Shown: positions 1 through 6,053 of the stretch, piece by piece
How positions within the stretch are numbered: the stretch's first letter is position 1
How the letters are laid out: the number at the start of each line of letters is the position of its first letter
DNA from: Candidatus Brocadiia bacterium
Lineage (GTDB): Bacteria; Planctomycetota; PUPC01; DSUN01
Direction of reading: 5' to 3'
DNA: 8,761 nucleotides
Assembly (NCBI GenBank): GCA_016782825.1
Contig: JADHXT010000121.1
Span: forward strand, 1 to 8,761
Translations under genes and position numbers: made by a program
Notes under the pieces: model-generated
Databases searched by the model: none
The model's input: only the letters and a program-made list of their open reading frames with translations
What the model was told of the DNA's origin: nothing

Positions 1-960
1 GTTGACGTGATAGGCGGCCGCCTCGGCCGCGCTGCGGATGGCGTTGGCGATGGCCCGGCTGTCCGAGCCGCCGTGGGCGATCACGCAGTTGCCGTTCACC
101 CCCAGCAGCGGCGCCCCGCCGTGCTCGCGGCAGTCGACCCGCGCCGCGAGCTCGCGGAAGGCATACTCGAGCAGCTTCGCCCCGATGCGGCGGCGCAGGG
201 TCCGCTGGAAGGCGTCCTTGAGCATCTTGAGGATCGTCTCGGCCAGCCCCTCGCTCACCTTGAGCAACACGTTGCCCACGAAGCCCTCGCACACCACGAC
301 GTCGGCCGCGCCCGTGAACACGTCGCGGCCCTCGATGTACCCGATATAGTTCAGCGGCGACTCTTGGAACCGCTCGGCGGCACCGCGCACGAGCTTCGTC
401 CCCTTGATCTCTTCTTCGCCGATGTTCAGCAGGCCCACTTTGGGCTTCTTCTTCCCGTACACGTCCTTGCAGTAGGCCGAGGCCATCACGCCGTAGTGGT
501 AGAGGTGCTCCGGCGTGCACTTCACGTTGGCTCCGCAGTCGATCACCAGCGTCGAGCCGGTCAGCGACGGCATCGCGACGCCGATGCCTGGGCGCTTGGC
601 CCCTTCGAGCAGGCCGAGCTTCAGGGTCGCGTGGGCCACCACGGCGCCCGTGTTGCCCGCCGAGACGAGCCCGGCCGCCTCGCCCTTCGCCACGAGGTCG
701 ACGCAGCGCGCGATGGACGAGTCGCGCTTGCGGCGCACCGCCTCCACCGGCTTGTCGTCCATGAGGACGACCTGCGAGGCGTGGTGCACGGTGATTCGAT
801 CGGGGAGACCGCCCAGGCGGCGGGCGGCAGCCTCAATCTGCTTCTCGTTGCCGACCAGCACCACGTCGAGCCCATTGAGCAGCGGCAGGCTCTCGATGGC
901 CCCCTCGACCACGGCGCCAGGGGCTGAGTCCCCTCCCATGGCGTCCACGGCGATCCGCAT
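1..960 (-). CDS. plsX: PlsX, phosphate acyltransferase (3' end cut by window)
   Basis: Acyl-ACP:phosphate acyltransferase, which makes acyl-phosphate from acyl-ACP for the PlsY step of phospholipid synthesis; a peripheral membrane/cytoplasmic enzyme. The 320 codons visible from ATG (958-960) run open to the window edge. Recognised by the family N-terminus MRIAVDAMGGDSAP, then AGLVSAGNTGAVVA (about residues 116-129), TLVIDCGANVKCTPEHLYHYGVMA (about 157-180), LLNIGEEEIKGT (about 197-208), VCEGFVGNVLLK (about 244-255) and the GGAPLLGVNG region near residue 301. The family is usually about 330-350 aa, so only a short C-terminus is missing. The start is supported by a GAGGAA ribosome-binding site lying inside the end of rpmF, 9 nt before the ATG. 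Only 3 nt separate it from the rpmF stop, so the two genes are almost certainly cotranscribed and translationally coupled, a very common bacterial pairing. No frameshift or missing motif was seen. Confidence 0.96.
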   Translation of the reverse strand, partial: MRIAVDAMGGDSAPGAVVEGAIESLPLLNGLDVVLVGNEKQIEAAARRLGGLPDRITVHHASQVVLMDDKPVEAVRRKRDSSIARCVDLVAKGEAAGLVSAGNTGAVVAHATLKLGLLEGAKRPGIGVAMPSLTGSTLVIDCGANVKCTPEHLYHYGVMASAYCKDVYGKKKPKVGLLNIGEEEIKGTKLVRGAAERFQESPLNYIGYIEGRDVFTGAADVVVCEGFVGNVLLKVSEGLAETILKMLKDAFQRTLRRRIGAKLLEYAFRELAARVDCREHGGAPLLGVNGNCVIAHGGSDSRAIANAIRSAAEAAAYHVN

Positions 961-963
961 GCG

Positions 964-1146
964 TCAGGATTCCTCGGTGCTGACGACTTCTCGGCCGGCA
1001 TAGTGGCCACAATTATGGCACACGCGGTGGGGCATCTTCGGCGTGTGGCACTGGCGGCACGGCGTCAGTTGCGTCGCCGTCAGGCCCTGATGGGAGCGCC
1101 GCTTGCGGCCCCGCGCGCGGCTGATCTTGTGTTTCGGATGCGCCAT
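964..1146 (-). CDS. rpmF: 50S ribosomal protein L32, zinc-ribbon type
   Basis: Small protein of the large ribosomal subunit, 60 aa, the normal size for L32. The basic N-terminus MAHPKHKISRARGRKRRSHQ matches the L32 family, and four cysteines (C30-x2-C33 and C43-x2-C46) form the zinc ribbon of the C+ paralogue type. The ATG (1144-1146) has a strong ribosome-binding site, AAAGGAG, 9 nt upstream. The stop is 3 nt before plsX. In many bacteria a DUF177/YceD gene precedes rpmF; none is present here, and the gene has its own promoter and structured leader instead. L32 versions with the zinc cysteines are in some bacteria paired with cysteine-free copies controlled by Zur. No second copy lies in this window, so zinc control cannot be judged. 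Confidence 0.96.
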   Translation of the reverse strand: MAHPKHKISRARGRKRRSHQGLTATQLTPCRQCHTPKMPHRVCHNCGHYAGREVVSTEES

Positions 1147-1168
1147 TCCAGCCTGCTCCTTTCGTCCC

Positions 1169-1195
1169 CTTTCGCCCTGACGAGGGGGGCGAAAG
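1169..1195 (-). promoter_or_regulatory. Hairpin in the rpmF 5' leader
   Basis: CTTTCGCCC (1169-1177) and GGGCGAAAG (1187-1195) form a perfect 9-bp stem with a 9-nt loop. It falls inside the predicted rpmF mRNA leader, just after the inferred transcription start near 1199 and about 10 nt before the AAAGGAG ribosome-binding site. No U-tract follows on the minus strand, so it does not look like a terminator. It could stabilise the leader or act in autogenous control. The structure is visible; the role is inferred. Confidence 0.5.
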
Positions 1196-1205
1196 CAAAG
1201 CTCAA

Positions 1206-1234
1206 ATCTTACCGAAATCGCCCCCTCCTGTCAA
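1206..1234 (-). promoter_or_regulatory. Sigma70-type promoter for rpmF-plsX
   Basis: Reading the minus strand, a perfect -35 hexamer TTGACA (1229-1234) is followed by a 17-nt spacer and a -10 hexamer TAAGAT (1206-1211, 5 of 6 matches to TATAAT). Transcription would start near 1199, giving a leader of about 50 nt before the rpmF ATG. It lies in the gene-free stretch between alaS and rpmF, so rpmF-plsX can be transcribed independently of alaS. The call rests on consensus match and position only. Confidence 0.75.
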
Positions 1235-1312
1235 CACAAACTTCCCCGCCGACCGCCCCATGTCCCCTGATCACCACACCTTGCGATCTGGCGCCCACCG
1301 CATCGTCCTCGT

Positions 1313-1341
1313 ATGGAGTGCGGTGGCTCGACACCGCTTTC
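1313..1341. repeat. Short palindromic repeat GCGGTG-gctcga-CACCGC
   Basis: A perfect 6-bp stem (1320-1325 with 1332-1337) around a 6-nt loop, inside a conserved-looking frame that starts TGGAGTGC and ends GCTTT. It sits in the gene-free stretch between alaS and rpmF. I believe similar 'AAAGCGGTGTCGAGCCACCGCACTCC' type words recur as dispersed intergenic repeats in uncultured bacterial genomes, but only one copy is in this window, so its repeat nature cannot be shown here. Confidence 0.4.
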
Positions 1342-1365
1342 ACTTGCCGCGGAGCGGCTCCCCTT

Positions 1366-1427
1366 CTTGCTCTTGCTCCCGCTCTTGCTCCTGCTTTTCC
1401 TCTGCGGCCACCGACCACCGACCACCG
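1366..1427. repeat. Two short tandem repeats (hexamer YYYGCT and heptamer CCACCGA)
   Basis: Five consecutive hexamers CTTGCT/CCCGCT/CCTGCT occupy 1366-1395, and nearly three exact heptamers CCACCGA occupy 1408-1427. They lie just downstream of the alaS stop on the minus strand. They are non-coding and resemble in style (short, degenerate, stacked) the repeat island found upstream of alaS. The remaining sequence between alaS and rpmF (1235-1312 and 1428-1472) shows nothing I can name, and no U-tract terminator for alaS was seen. Confidence 0.7.
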
Positions 1428-1472
1428 CCCCAGCCGCTGTCAGTCGGCCCTGTGGTCACCAAGGGGTCGCGC

Positions 1473-4127
1473 CTACGCCTCCAGCCGCTGCCTGATCTCT
1501 TCCACCCCCGCGTCGAGCGCCGCCGCCAGCCCCTCCGGCTTCTTGCCGCCGGCCTGGGCCATGTCCGGCCGCCCGCCGCCGCCGCCGCCGATATGCCGCG
1601 CCGCGGCCTTCACCACGTTGCCCGCGTGCAGGCCCCGCTCGACCAGATCCCTCGACAGCGAGCAGAGCAGATTCGCCGAGCTCGCGCTCGCCGTGCCCAG
1701 CAGCAGCGCCGACGAGGCGTGCTGCTTGCCGAGCTGGTCGCTCGCGATCCGCAGGTCATCCGGCTTCGCATCGGGCAGGCTGCCCGCGATGATCACCGTG
1801 TCGCCCACGCGGGCGCGCTCCTGGAACGGCCCATCGCCGGAGGCCCCGGCGAAGCTTTGCCGCTTCGCCTTCTCGAGGTCGCGGGCGAGCTGCTTCGCCT
1901 CGTCGATCAGCTCCTGCGCCCGCTCGACCAGCCGCTCGCGGGGCGCCTTGAGCACCTCGGCCAGACGCCCCAGCTTCGCCTCCAGGTCCACCGCCCGGCG
2001 ATAGGCCACGTGGCCCGTCGCCGCCTCGATCCGCCGCACCCCCGCCGCGATGCCCGTCTCGCTCATGATCTTGAATAGCCCGATGTCGCCCGTCCGCTCG
2101 CAGTGGGTGCCGCCGCACAGCTCCTTCGAGAAGTCGCCCACGCTCACCATCCGCACCTCGGCGCCGTACTTCTCGCCGAAGAGCGCCATGGCGCCCTTCG
2201 CCTTCGCCTCCTCGATCGAGGTCACCGCCCAGGCCACCTCGGCATTCTCGAGGATCCGCCCGTTCACCAGCTCCTCGACCCGCTCGACCTCCTGCGGCGT
2301 CATGGGGGCGAAGTGGGTGAAGTCGAAGCGCAGGCGGTCGGACGCCACGAGCGAGCCGGCCTGCTCGACGTGCTGGCCGAGCACCTTGCGAAGCGCCCAG
2401 TGCAGGATATGGGTGGCCGTGTGGTTGCGCCGGATAGAGTCCCGGCGGCCCGCGTCGATGGCCGCCCTGACCGTATCTCCTTTGCGCAGCGTGCCTTGCG
2501 TCACGCGGCCGTGGTGATGGAAGTAGTCGTCGGCCCGTCCCGTGTCGCTCACGGCGACTTTGGCGCCGTCGGTCTCGAGCACACCTTCATCGCCCACCTG
2601 CCCGCCGCTTTCGCCGTAGAAGGGCGTGCGGTCGAGCACCACCGTCACCTCGCTGCCCTCGGGCGCCTCGTCGACCAGCGCATCATCGACCACGAGCGCC
2701 ATCACCGTGGCCTCGGCGTTGGCGTCGGTGTAGCCGAGGAACTCGGTGGTGTCGGCGACGCCCTTGACCTGCGCAAGTGCAGACATATCAAACACTTGGC
2801 CCGCCTCGTGGCCGCCGGCGCCCGATTGCCGCTCGGTCATGGCGGCCTCGTAGGCCGCGCGGTCCACCGTCAGGCCCTCGTCAGCGCAGATCTGCTCGGT
2901 CATCTCGAAGGGGAAGCCGTAAGTGTCCCACAGCTCAGCAGCTACGTCGGCGGACAGCTCACTGCCGCCGTCGCGCTTCACCCCGTCGATCCGCTCGGCG
3001 AGGATGGCGGAGCCGCGGGTGAGGGTGCCCAGGAAGCTCTCCTCCTCGGCCTTCACGATGCGGCCGATGTTCTCACGCCGCTCCACGAGCCCGGGATAGC
3101 CGCCCTTCATCACGTCGACGACCGTGGGCACGAGGGTGTGGAGGAAGGGGCCGTCGAGGCCCATCTCGTGGCCATCGCGGCTGGCGCGCCGCAGGATGCG
3201 CCGCAGCACATACCCCCGGCCCTTGTTCCCGGGAAGCACGCCATCGCCAATACAGAAAACGGCGCCGCGGGTGTGGTCGGCGATGCGGTGGATGCGCACC
3301 TTGTCGGGTGTTCCGGGCACCGGCTCGCGGCCCGTGAGCTCGACGATGCGGCTCACGATGGGCAGGAAGATGTCGGTCTCGTAGTCGCTGGCGGCGCCCT
3401 GGAGCACGGCGGCGAGCCGCTCGAGGCCGGCGCCGGTATCGATGTTCTTGGTCGGCAGCGGCTCGAGGGAGCCGTCGTCGAGCTTGCGGAACTGCTGGAA
3501 GACGAGGTTCCAGATCTCGACAAAGCGGTCGCAGTCGCAGCTCGGGTCGCAGTCGGGCTTGCCACAGCCCTTGTCGGTGCCGTAATCGAAGAATATTTCT
3601 GTACATGGGCCGCAGAGTGTGCCCGGCGGGGCACTGCTGGGCGCGTCGGCGGGCCAGTAGTTGTCGTGCTCGCCGAAGCGGCAGATCTTCGCCTCGGGCA
3701 GCCCGATGACGTCGCGCCAGATGGCGTGGGCCTCGTCGTCGTCCTCGTAGACGCTCACCGAGAGCCGCTCGGGGTCGAAGCCGTAGACCTCGAGGAGCAG
3801 CTCCCAGCCCCAGCGGATGGCGTCGTGCTTGAAGTAGTCGCCGAAGGAGAAGTTGCCGAGCATCTCGAAAAAGGTGTGGTGGCATACCGTGATGCCGACC
3901 TGGTCGAGATCGTCGGCGCGGAAGCACTTCTGGCTCGTGGCCGCGCGCACGACGCCCTGGCGGACGCGGCCCTTGCCCTGGAACTCGTCCTTGAACTGAT
4001 TCATCCCGGCCCCGGTGAAGAGCAGGGTGGGGTCGTTGGCGGGGACGAGGAAGTCGCTGGGCAGCCGCGTGTGGCCGCGGGCCTCGAAGAAGGCGAGGAA
4101 CTTCTCTCGGATCTCGTCGGTCTTCAC
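1473..4127 (-). CDS. alaS: Alanyl-tRNA synthetase (AlaRS)
   Basis: Class II synthetase that charges tRNA-Ala with alanine in the cytoplasm and edits mischarged Ser/Gly. It is 884 aa, close to the family length. The catalytic domain shows FTGAGMNQFKDEF (residues 37-49), the motif 2 region CHHTFFEMLGNFSFGDYF (82-99), CGPCTEIFFDYG (172-183), WNLVFQQF (206-213), NIDTGAGLERLAAVLQG (228-244) and the motif 3 region GYVLRRILRR (305-314). The editing domain zinc ligands are H569 and H573 (HTATH) with C671 and H675 (CGGTHC). The C-terminal DHHA1 domain ends with the glycine loop and GGRPDMAQAGGKKP (851-864). A Cys-rich segment (C188, C193, C197, C199) follows the CGPC motif, as in several bacterial lineages. 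The start chosen is GTG 4125-4127 (protein KTDEIREKFLAFFE): it begins at the family N-terminus and has GGAG 10 nt upstream. An upstream ATG at 4169 would add 14 residues that do not resemble the family. Stop is TAG. Confidence 0.97.
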   Translation of the reverse strand: MKTDEIREKFLAFFEARGHTRLPSDFLVPANDPTLLFTGAGMNQFKDEFQGKGRVRQGVVRAATSQKCFRADDLDQVGITVCHHTFFEMLGNFSFGDYFKHDAIRWGWELLLEVYGFDPERLSVSVYEDDDEAHAIWRDVIGLPEAKICRFGEHDNYWPADAPSSAPPGTLCGPCTEIFFDYGTDKGCGKPDCDPSCDCDRFVEIWNLVFQQFRKLDDGSLEPLPTKNIDTGAGLERLAAVLQGAASDYETDIFLPIVSRIVELTGREPVPGTPDKVRIHRIADHTRGAVFCIGDGVLPGNKGRGYVLRRILRRASRDGHEMGLDGPFLHTLVPTVVDVMKGGYPGLVERRENIGRIVKAEEESFLGTLTRGSAILAERIDGVKRDGGSELSADVAAELWDTYGFPFEMTEQICADEGLTVDRAAYEAAMTERQSGAGGHEAGQVFDMSALAQVKGVADTTEFLGYTDANAEATVMALVVDDALVDEAPEGSEVTVVLDRTPFYGESGGQVGDEGVLETDGAKVAVSDTGRADDYFHHHGRVTQGTLRKGDTVRAAIDAGRRDSIRRNHTATHILHWALRKVLGQHVEQAGSLVASDRLRFDFTHFAPMTPQEVERVEELVNGRILENAEVAWAVTSIEEAKAKGAMALFGEKYGAEVRMVSVGDFSKELCGGTHCERTGDIGLFKIMSETGIAAGVRRIEAATGHVAYRRAVDLEAKLGRLAEVLKAPRERLVERAQELIDEAKQLARDLEKAKRQSFAGASGDGPFQERARVGDTVIIAGSLPDAKPDDLRIASDQLGKQHASSALLLGTASASSANLLCSLSRDLVERGLHAGNVVKAAARHIGGGGGGRPDMAQAGGKKPEGLAAALDAGVEEIRQRLEA

Positions 4128-4169
4128 GGATCGACGTCTCCAACAGGACGACGGGCCGCAGGGCAACAC

Positions 4170-4182
4170 GGATCGCCGATCC
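4170..4182. repeat. 13-bp palindrome upstream of alaS
   Basis: GGATCG-C-CGATCC is a perfect palindrome with a single central base, 43-55 nt before the alaS GTG. On the minus strand it overlaps TAGGAT, a possible -10 element with no convincing -35. It could be a protein-binding site near the alaS promoter, but one copy is weak evidence. The alaS promoter itself could not be placed with confidence. Confidence 0.3.
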
Positions 4183-4235
4183 TACCAAAAACGCCCCCGA
4201 AACGCACGCCGAAGAAAGCAGAGAGAAGATCGGCG

Positions 4236-4369
4236 ACCACGGATTGCACGGATGGCACGGATGGGAGAAGAGAGGAGAAGAGGATCTCACGCAGAGGCAG
4301 CAGAGGCAGCAGAGAAGCCGGCGGATGAGGAGAGGGGGAACCACGGATTGCACGGATGGCACGGATGGG
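4236..4369. repeat. Unit A: two identical 30-bp copies built on a CACGGATGG 9-mer
   Basis: Copies at 4236-4265 and 4340-4369 are identical over 30 bp. Each contains three 9-bp subunits (CACGGATTG, CACGGATGG, CACGGATGG). A related unit with a 10-bp period (CACAGATGAA, CACAGATGGA, CACAGATAGG) follows at 4388-4419. A reverse-complement relative (ATCCGTGCCATCCGTGGTCC) is at 4665-4684. The sequence is non-coding: every frame through it gives only repeat-derived low-complexity peptides. Confidence 0.9.
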
Positions 4370-4466
4370 GAAAGAGAAGAAGATGGAACCACAGATGAAC
4401 ACAGATGGACACAGATAGGAGAAGATAGGAGAAGAGAGGAGAAGAGGATCTCACGCAGAGGCAGCA
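4264..4466. repeat. Unit B: purine tract plus GCAGAGGCA tandem, two 39-bp exact copies
   Basis: Positions 4264-4302 and 4428-4466 are identical over 39 bp: a purine-only tract of AGAAG/AGAGG words, then GGATCTCACGCAGAGGCAGC. The first copy continues as a 9-bp GCAGAGGCA tandem to about 4314. The second is interrupted by a separate palindromic element and resumes with GCAGAGGAGGCAGAG from 4506. A diverged reverse-complement copy, ending CTCTGCGTGAGATC, lies at about 4693-4736. Confidence 0.9.
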
Positions 4467-4509
4467 CGGTTCGGCAGGCTCACCGTGCCCTGAGCCCGTC
4501 GAAGGGCAG
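4460..4509. mobile_element. REP-like double hairpin inserted into a unit B repeat
   Basis: Two back-to-back stems: GCACGGT (4464-4470) with ACCGTGC (4482-4488), and GCCCT (4487-4491) with AGGGC (4503-4507), each with an 11-nt loop. The loops are themselves near reverse complements (TCGGCAGGCTC and GAGCCCGTCGA, 2 mismatches), so the whole is one compound palindrome. It resembles widely seen 'CCTTCGACGGGCTCAGG... GAGCCTGCCGAACC' intergenic elements. It splits a copy of unit B and is flanked by GGCAG on both sides (4460-4464, 4505-4509), possibly a target duplication, though the host repeat also contains GGCAG. No protein is encoded, so any movement would need help from elsewhere. Confidence 0.6.
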
Positions 4510-4551
4510 AGGAGGCAGAGAGAGCAGAGGAAGAGAAGGCGAAGAGAAGAG

Positions 4552-4650
4552 AACGTCCAACGTTCAACGCTCAACGTTCAACGCCCAACGGCTCAGATCA
4601 CGGGGTCTTGCGTTGAGCGTTGGGAGTTGGACGTTGGATGTTGAACGTTT
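4552..4650. repeat. Unit D: heptamer tandem arranged as an inverted repeat
   Basis: The left arm (4552-4590) is five and a half degenerate heptamers of AACGTTC type (aacgtcc, aacgttc, aacgctc, aacgttc, aacgccc, aacg). The right arm (4611-4650) is the reverse-complement type CGTTGRR (cgttgag, cgttggg, agttgga, cgttgga, tgttgaa, cgtttc). A 20-nt non-repeated centre (4591-4610) separates them. The arms could fold on each other as a long imperfect stem. This is the symmetry centre of the island 4225-4760. Confidence 0.85.
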
Positions 4651-4751
4651 CTTCCTCTTCTCCTATCCGTGCCATCCGTGGTCCATCCCCCTCTCTTCTC
4701 TGCTTCCTCTGCCCCTCTGCTCCCTCTGCGTGAGATCTTCTTCTCCTTCGA

Positions 4752-4808
4752 GAGATCCCTCGACTTCGCATCCCGCCGTATCGGCGGGCAGGCTCCGCTC
4801 GGAATGCC
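4752..4808. repeat. Palindromic element with CCCGCC-gtatc-GGCGGG core
   Basis: The core is a perfect 6-bp stem, CCCGCC (4772-4777) with GGCGGG (4783-4788), and a 5-nt loop. The flanks read, on the minus strand, GGCATTCCGAGCGGAGCC before and GATGCGAAGTCGAGGGATCTC-like sequence after. The outer words resemble the common 'CATTCCGAGCGAAGCGAGGAATCTC' intergenic repeat, here apparently opened by an inserted small hairpin. Only one copy is in the window, so the repeat identity is from memory. Confidence 0.45.
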
Positions 4809-4826
4809 GGGGTGGGGGAGGCGCGC

Positions 4827-4859
4827 CACGCCCCGCGGCTTGAAGGGCTGCGGGGCGTG
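4827..4859 (-). terminator. Strong hairpin downstream of recA, probable terminator
   Basis: CACGCCCCGC (4827-4836) and GCGGGGCGTG (4850-4859) form a perfect 10-bp GC-rich stem with a 13-nt loop that can pair further. It begins 9 nt after the recA stop codon on the minus strand. No U-tract follows, so it is not a classical intrinsic terminator. It may act with Rho or protect the recA mRNA 3' end. Confidence 0.55.
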
Positions 4860-4868
4860 CGGGGAGTG

Positions 4869-5906
4869 TCACTGCGTGGGCTGGGCGTCGTCGCCGGCGA
4901 TGCCGAGGGCGGTGAGGATCTTGGCCTCGATCTCGTCGGCGAGCTTGGGGTTCTCGCGGAGGAAGTCGCCGGAGTTCTCCTTGCCCTGGCCGAGTCGCAG
5001 GTCGTCGTAGGAGAACCAGGCGCCGGCCTTGTCGACGATCTTGTTGTCCACGCCGAGGTCGAGGATCTCGCCCATGCGGTCGATGCCGCGGCCGTAGATG
5101 ATGTCGAACTCGGCCTTGCGGAAGGGCGGGGCGACCTTGTTCTTGGCCACGGTGGCGCGGGTGCGGTTGCCGATCACCTCCTCGCCACGCTTGATGGAGC
5201 CGATGCGTCGGATGTCGATGCGCACCGAGGCATAGAAGCGGAGCGCGCGGCCGCCGCTGGTCGTCTCGGGGTTGCCGAACATGACGCCGATCCTCATCCG
5301 GATCTGGTTGGTGAAGACCATGCAGGTCCTCGACTTCGAGATCACGCCGCTGAGCTTCCGGAGGGCCTTGGACATGAGGCGGGCCTGGGTGCCGACCTGG
5401 ACATCGCCCATCTGCCCCTCGAGCTCGGCACGGGGGACGAGGGCGGCCACCGAATCGACCACAAGGATATCCACGGCGTTCGAGCGCACGAGCATCTCGG
5501 CGATGTCGAGCGCCTGCTCGCCCGCGTCGGGCTGGCTCACGAGCAGGTTGTCGATGTCGACGCCGAGTCGGCGGGCGTAGAGCGGGTCGAGCGCGTGCTC
5601 GGTGTCCACGAAGGCGGCGATGCCGCCCGCCTTCTGGGCGTTGCCCACGCAGTGGAGGGTCAGGGTCGTCTTGCCCGATGCCTCTGGCCCATAGATCTCG
5701 ACCACGCGGCCCCGCGGCAGGCCGCCGACGCCCAGCGCGATGTTGAGCGCCAGCGAGCCGGTCGGGATCACGTCGACGTCGGCCCGCTCGTGGGAGCCGA
5801 GCTTCATGATCGAGCCCTTGCCGTACTCCTTCTCGATCTGGGCCATGGCGCGCTCGAGCGCCTTGTCGCGCTGGCTGGTGTCATCGTCCTTCTTCCGTGT
5901 GGCCAT
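4869..5906 (-). CDS. recA: RecA recombinase
   Basis: ATP-dependent strand-exchange protein of homologous recombination and the SOS co-protease, acting on single-stranded DNA in the cytoplasm. It is 345 aa, the usual length. It shows the N-terminal polymerisation helix (ALERAMAQIEKEYGKGSIMKLG, from residue 17), Walker A GPEASGKT (73-80), the catalytic Glu in DTEHALD (E103), Walker B ILVVD (147-151), the loop L1 region (LEGQMGD, 162-168), loop L2 starting at GVMFGNPETTSGGRALRFYAS (from 207), and VAKNKVAPPFR (253-263). The C-terminus is short and ends GDDAQPTQ. The start is ATG 5904-5906 (MATRKKDDD), where the family begins; a longer reading from TTG at 5993 would overlap the promoter. The ribosome-binding site is weak (GGGGG, about 9 nt before ATG). 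L1 reads EGQMGDVQVGTQ, where most RecAs have EGE/DMGD followed by a His (E. coli SH), a possible lineage variant. Confidence 0.97.
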   Translation of the reverse strand: MATRKKDDDTSQRDKALERAMAQIEKEYGKGSIMKLGSHERADVDVIPTGSLALNIALGVGGLPRGRVVEIYGPEASGKTTLTLHCVGNAQKAGGIAAFVDTEHALDPLYARRLGVDIDNLLVSQPDAGEQALDIAEMLVRSNAVDILVVDSVAALVPRAELEGQMGDVQVGTQARLMSKALRKLSGVISKSRTCMVFTNQIRMRIGVMFGNPETTSGGRALRFYASVRIDIRRIGSIKRGEEVIGNRTRATVAKNKVAPPFRKAEFDIIYGRGIDRMGEILDLGVDNKIVDKAGAWFSYDDLRLGQGKENSGDFLRENPKLADEIEAKILTALGIAGDDAQPTQ

Positions 5907-5977
5907 GCAGGCACACCCCCAGAATCTGCCATTGTCTCGGGAAACGCGAGGACGCGGGCGACGCCTCGTTGAGGGAG

Positions 5978-6006
5978 ATTCTACTGTCGCCAAGTGAGCC
6001 TGTCAA
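5978..6006 (-). promoter_or_regulatory. Sigma70-type promoter for recA
   Basis: On the minus strand, TTGACA (6001-6006) is followed by a 17-nt spacer and TAGAAT (5978-5983, 5 of 6 matches). Start would be near 5971, leaving a leader of about 65 nt. No Gram-negative (CTGT-N8-ACAG) or Gram-positive (GAAC-N4-GTTC) LexA box was seen. The only repeated word is a direct GACAG, once overlapping the -35 box (6000-6004) and once ending just before the -10 box (5984-5988). Confidence 0.75.
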
Positions 6007-6053
6007 CTCGATTCTGCCGACCGCGCGCTCGGCCCCAACACTGGTACGCCGTT

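Noticed and set aside
7..927. A 306-codon plus-strand open frame at the left end
   Set aside because: Antisense of plsX, which has all its family motifs on the minus strand.
4128..4169. Upstream ATG giving AlaRS 14 extra residues
   Set aside because: The extra residues do not resemble the family, and GTG at 4127 has its own ribosome-binding site and the conserved N-terminus.
2103..4328. A 741-codon open frame on the plus strand opposite alaS
   Set aside because: Pure antisense of a full-length AlaRS in GC-rich DNA; composition is Val/Ala/Leu/Glu/His-rich with no family motif.
4236..4369. CRISPR array
   Set aside because: Repeats are few, internally tandem, separated by purine-rich or repeated sequence rather than unique equal-length spacers, and no cas gene is present.
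4244..4843. Small open frames across the repeat island (NVQRSTFNAQR / SWTLDVERF type peptides)
   Set aside because: Translation of degenerate 7- and 9-bp repeats; such peptides are typical false gene calls over this kind of repeat.
4812..5972. A long plus-strand open frame opposite recA
   Set aside because: Shadow of RecA; no ribosome-binding site or motif.
5907..5993. TTG-initiated 29-residue extension of RecA
   Set aside because: It would overlap the -10 promoter element and is not RecA-like.
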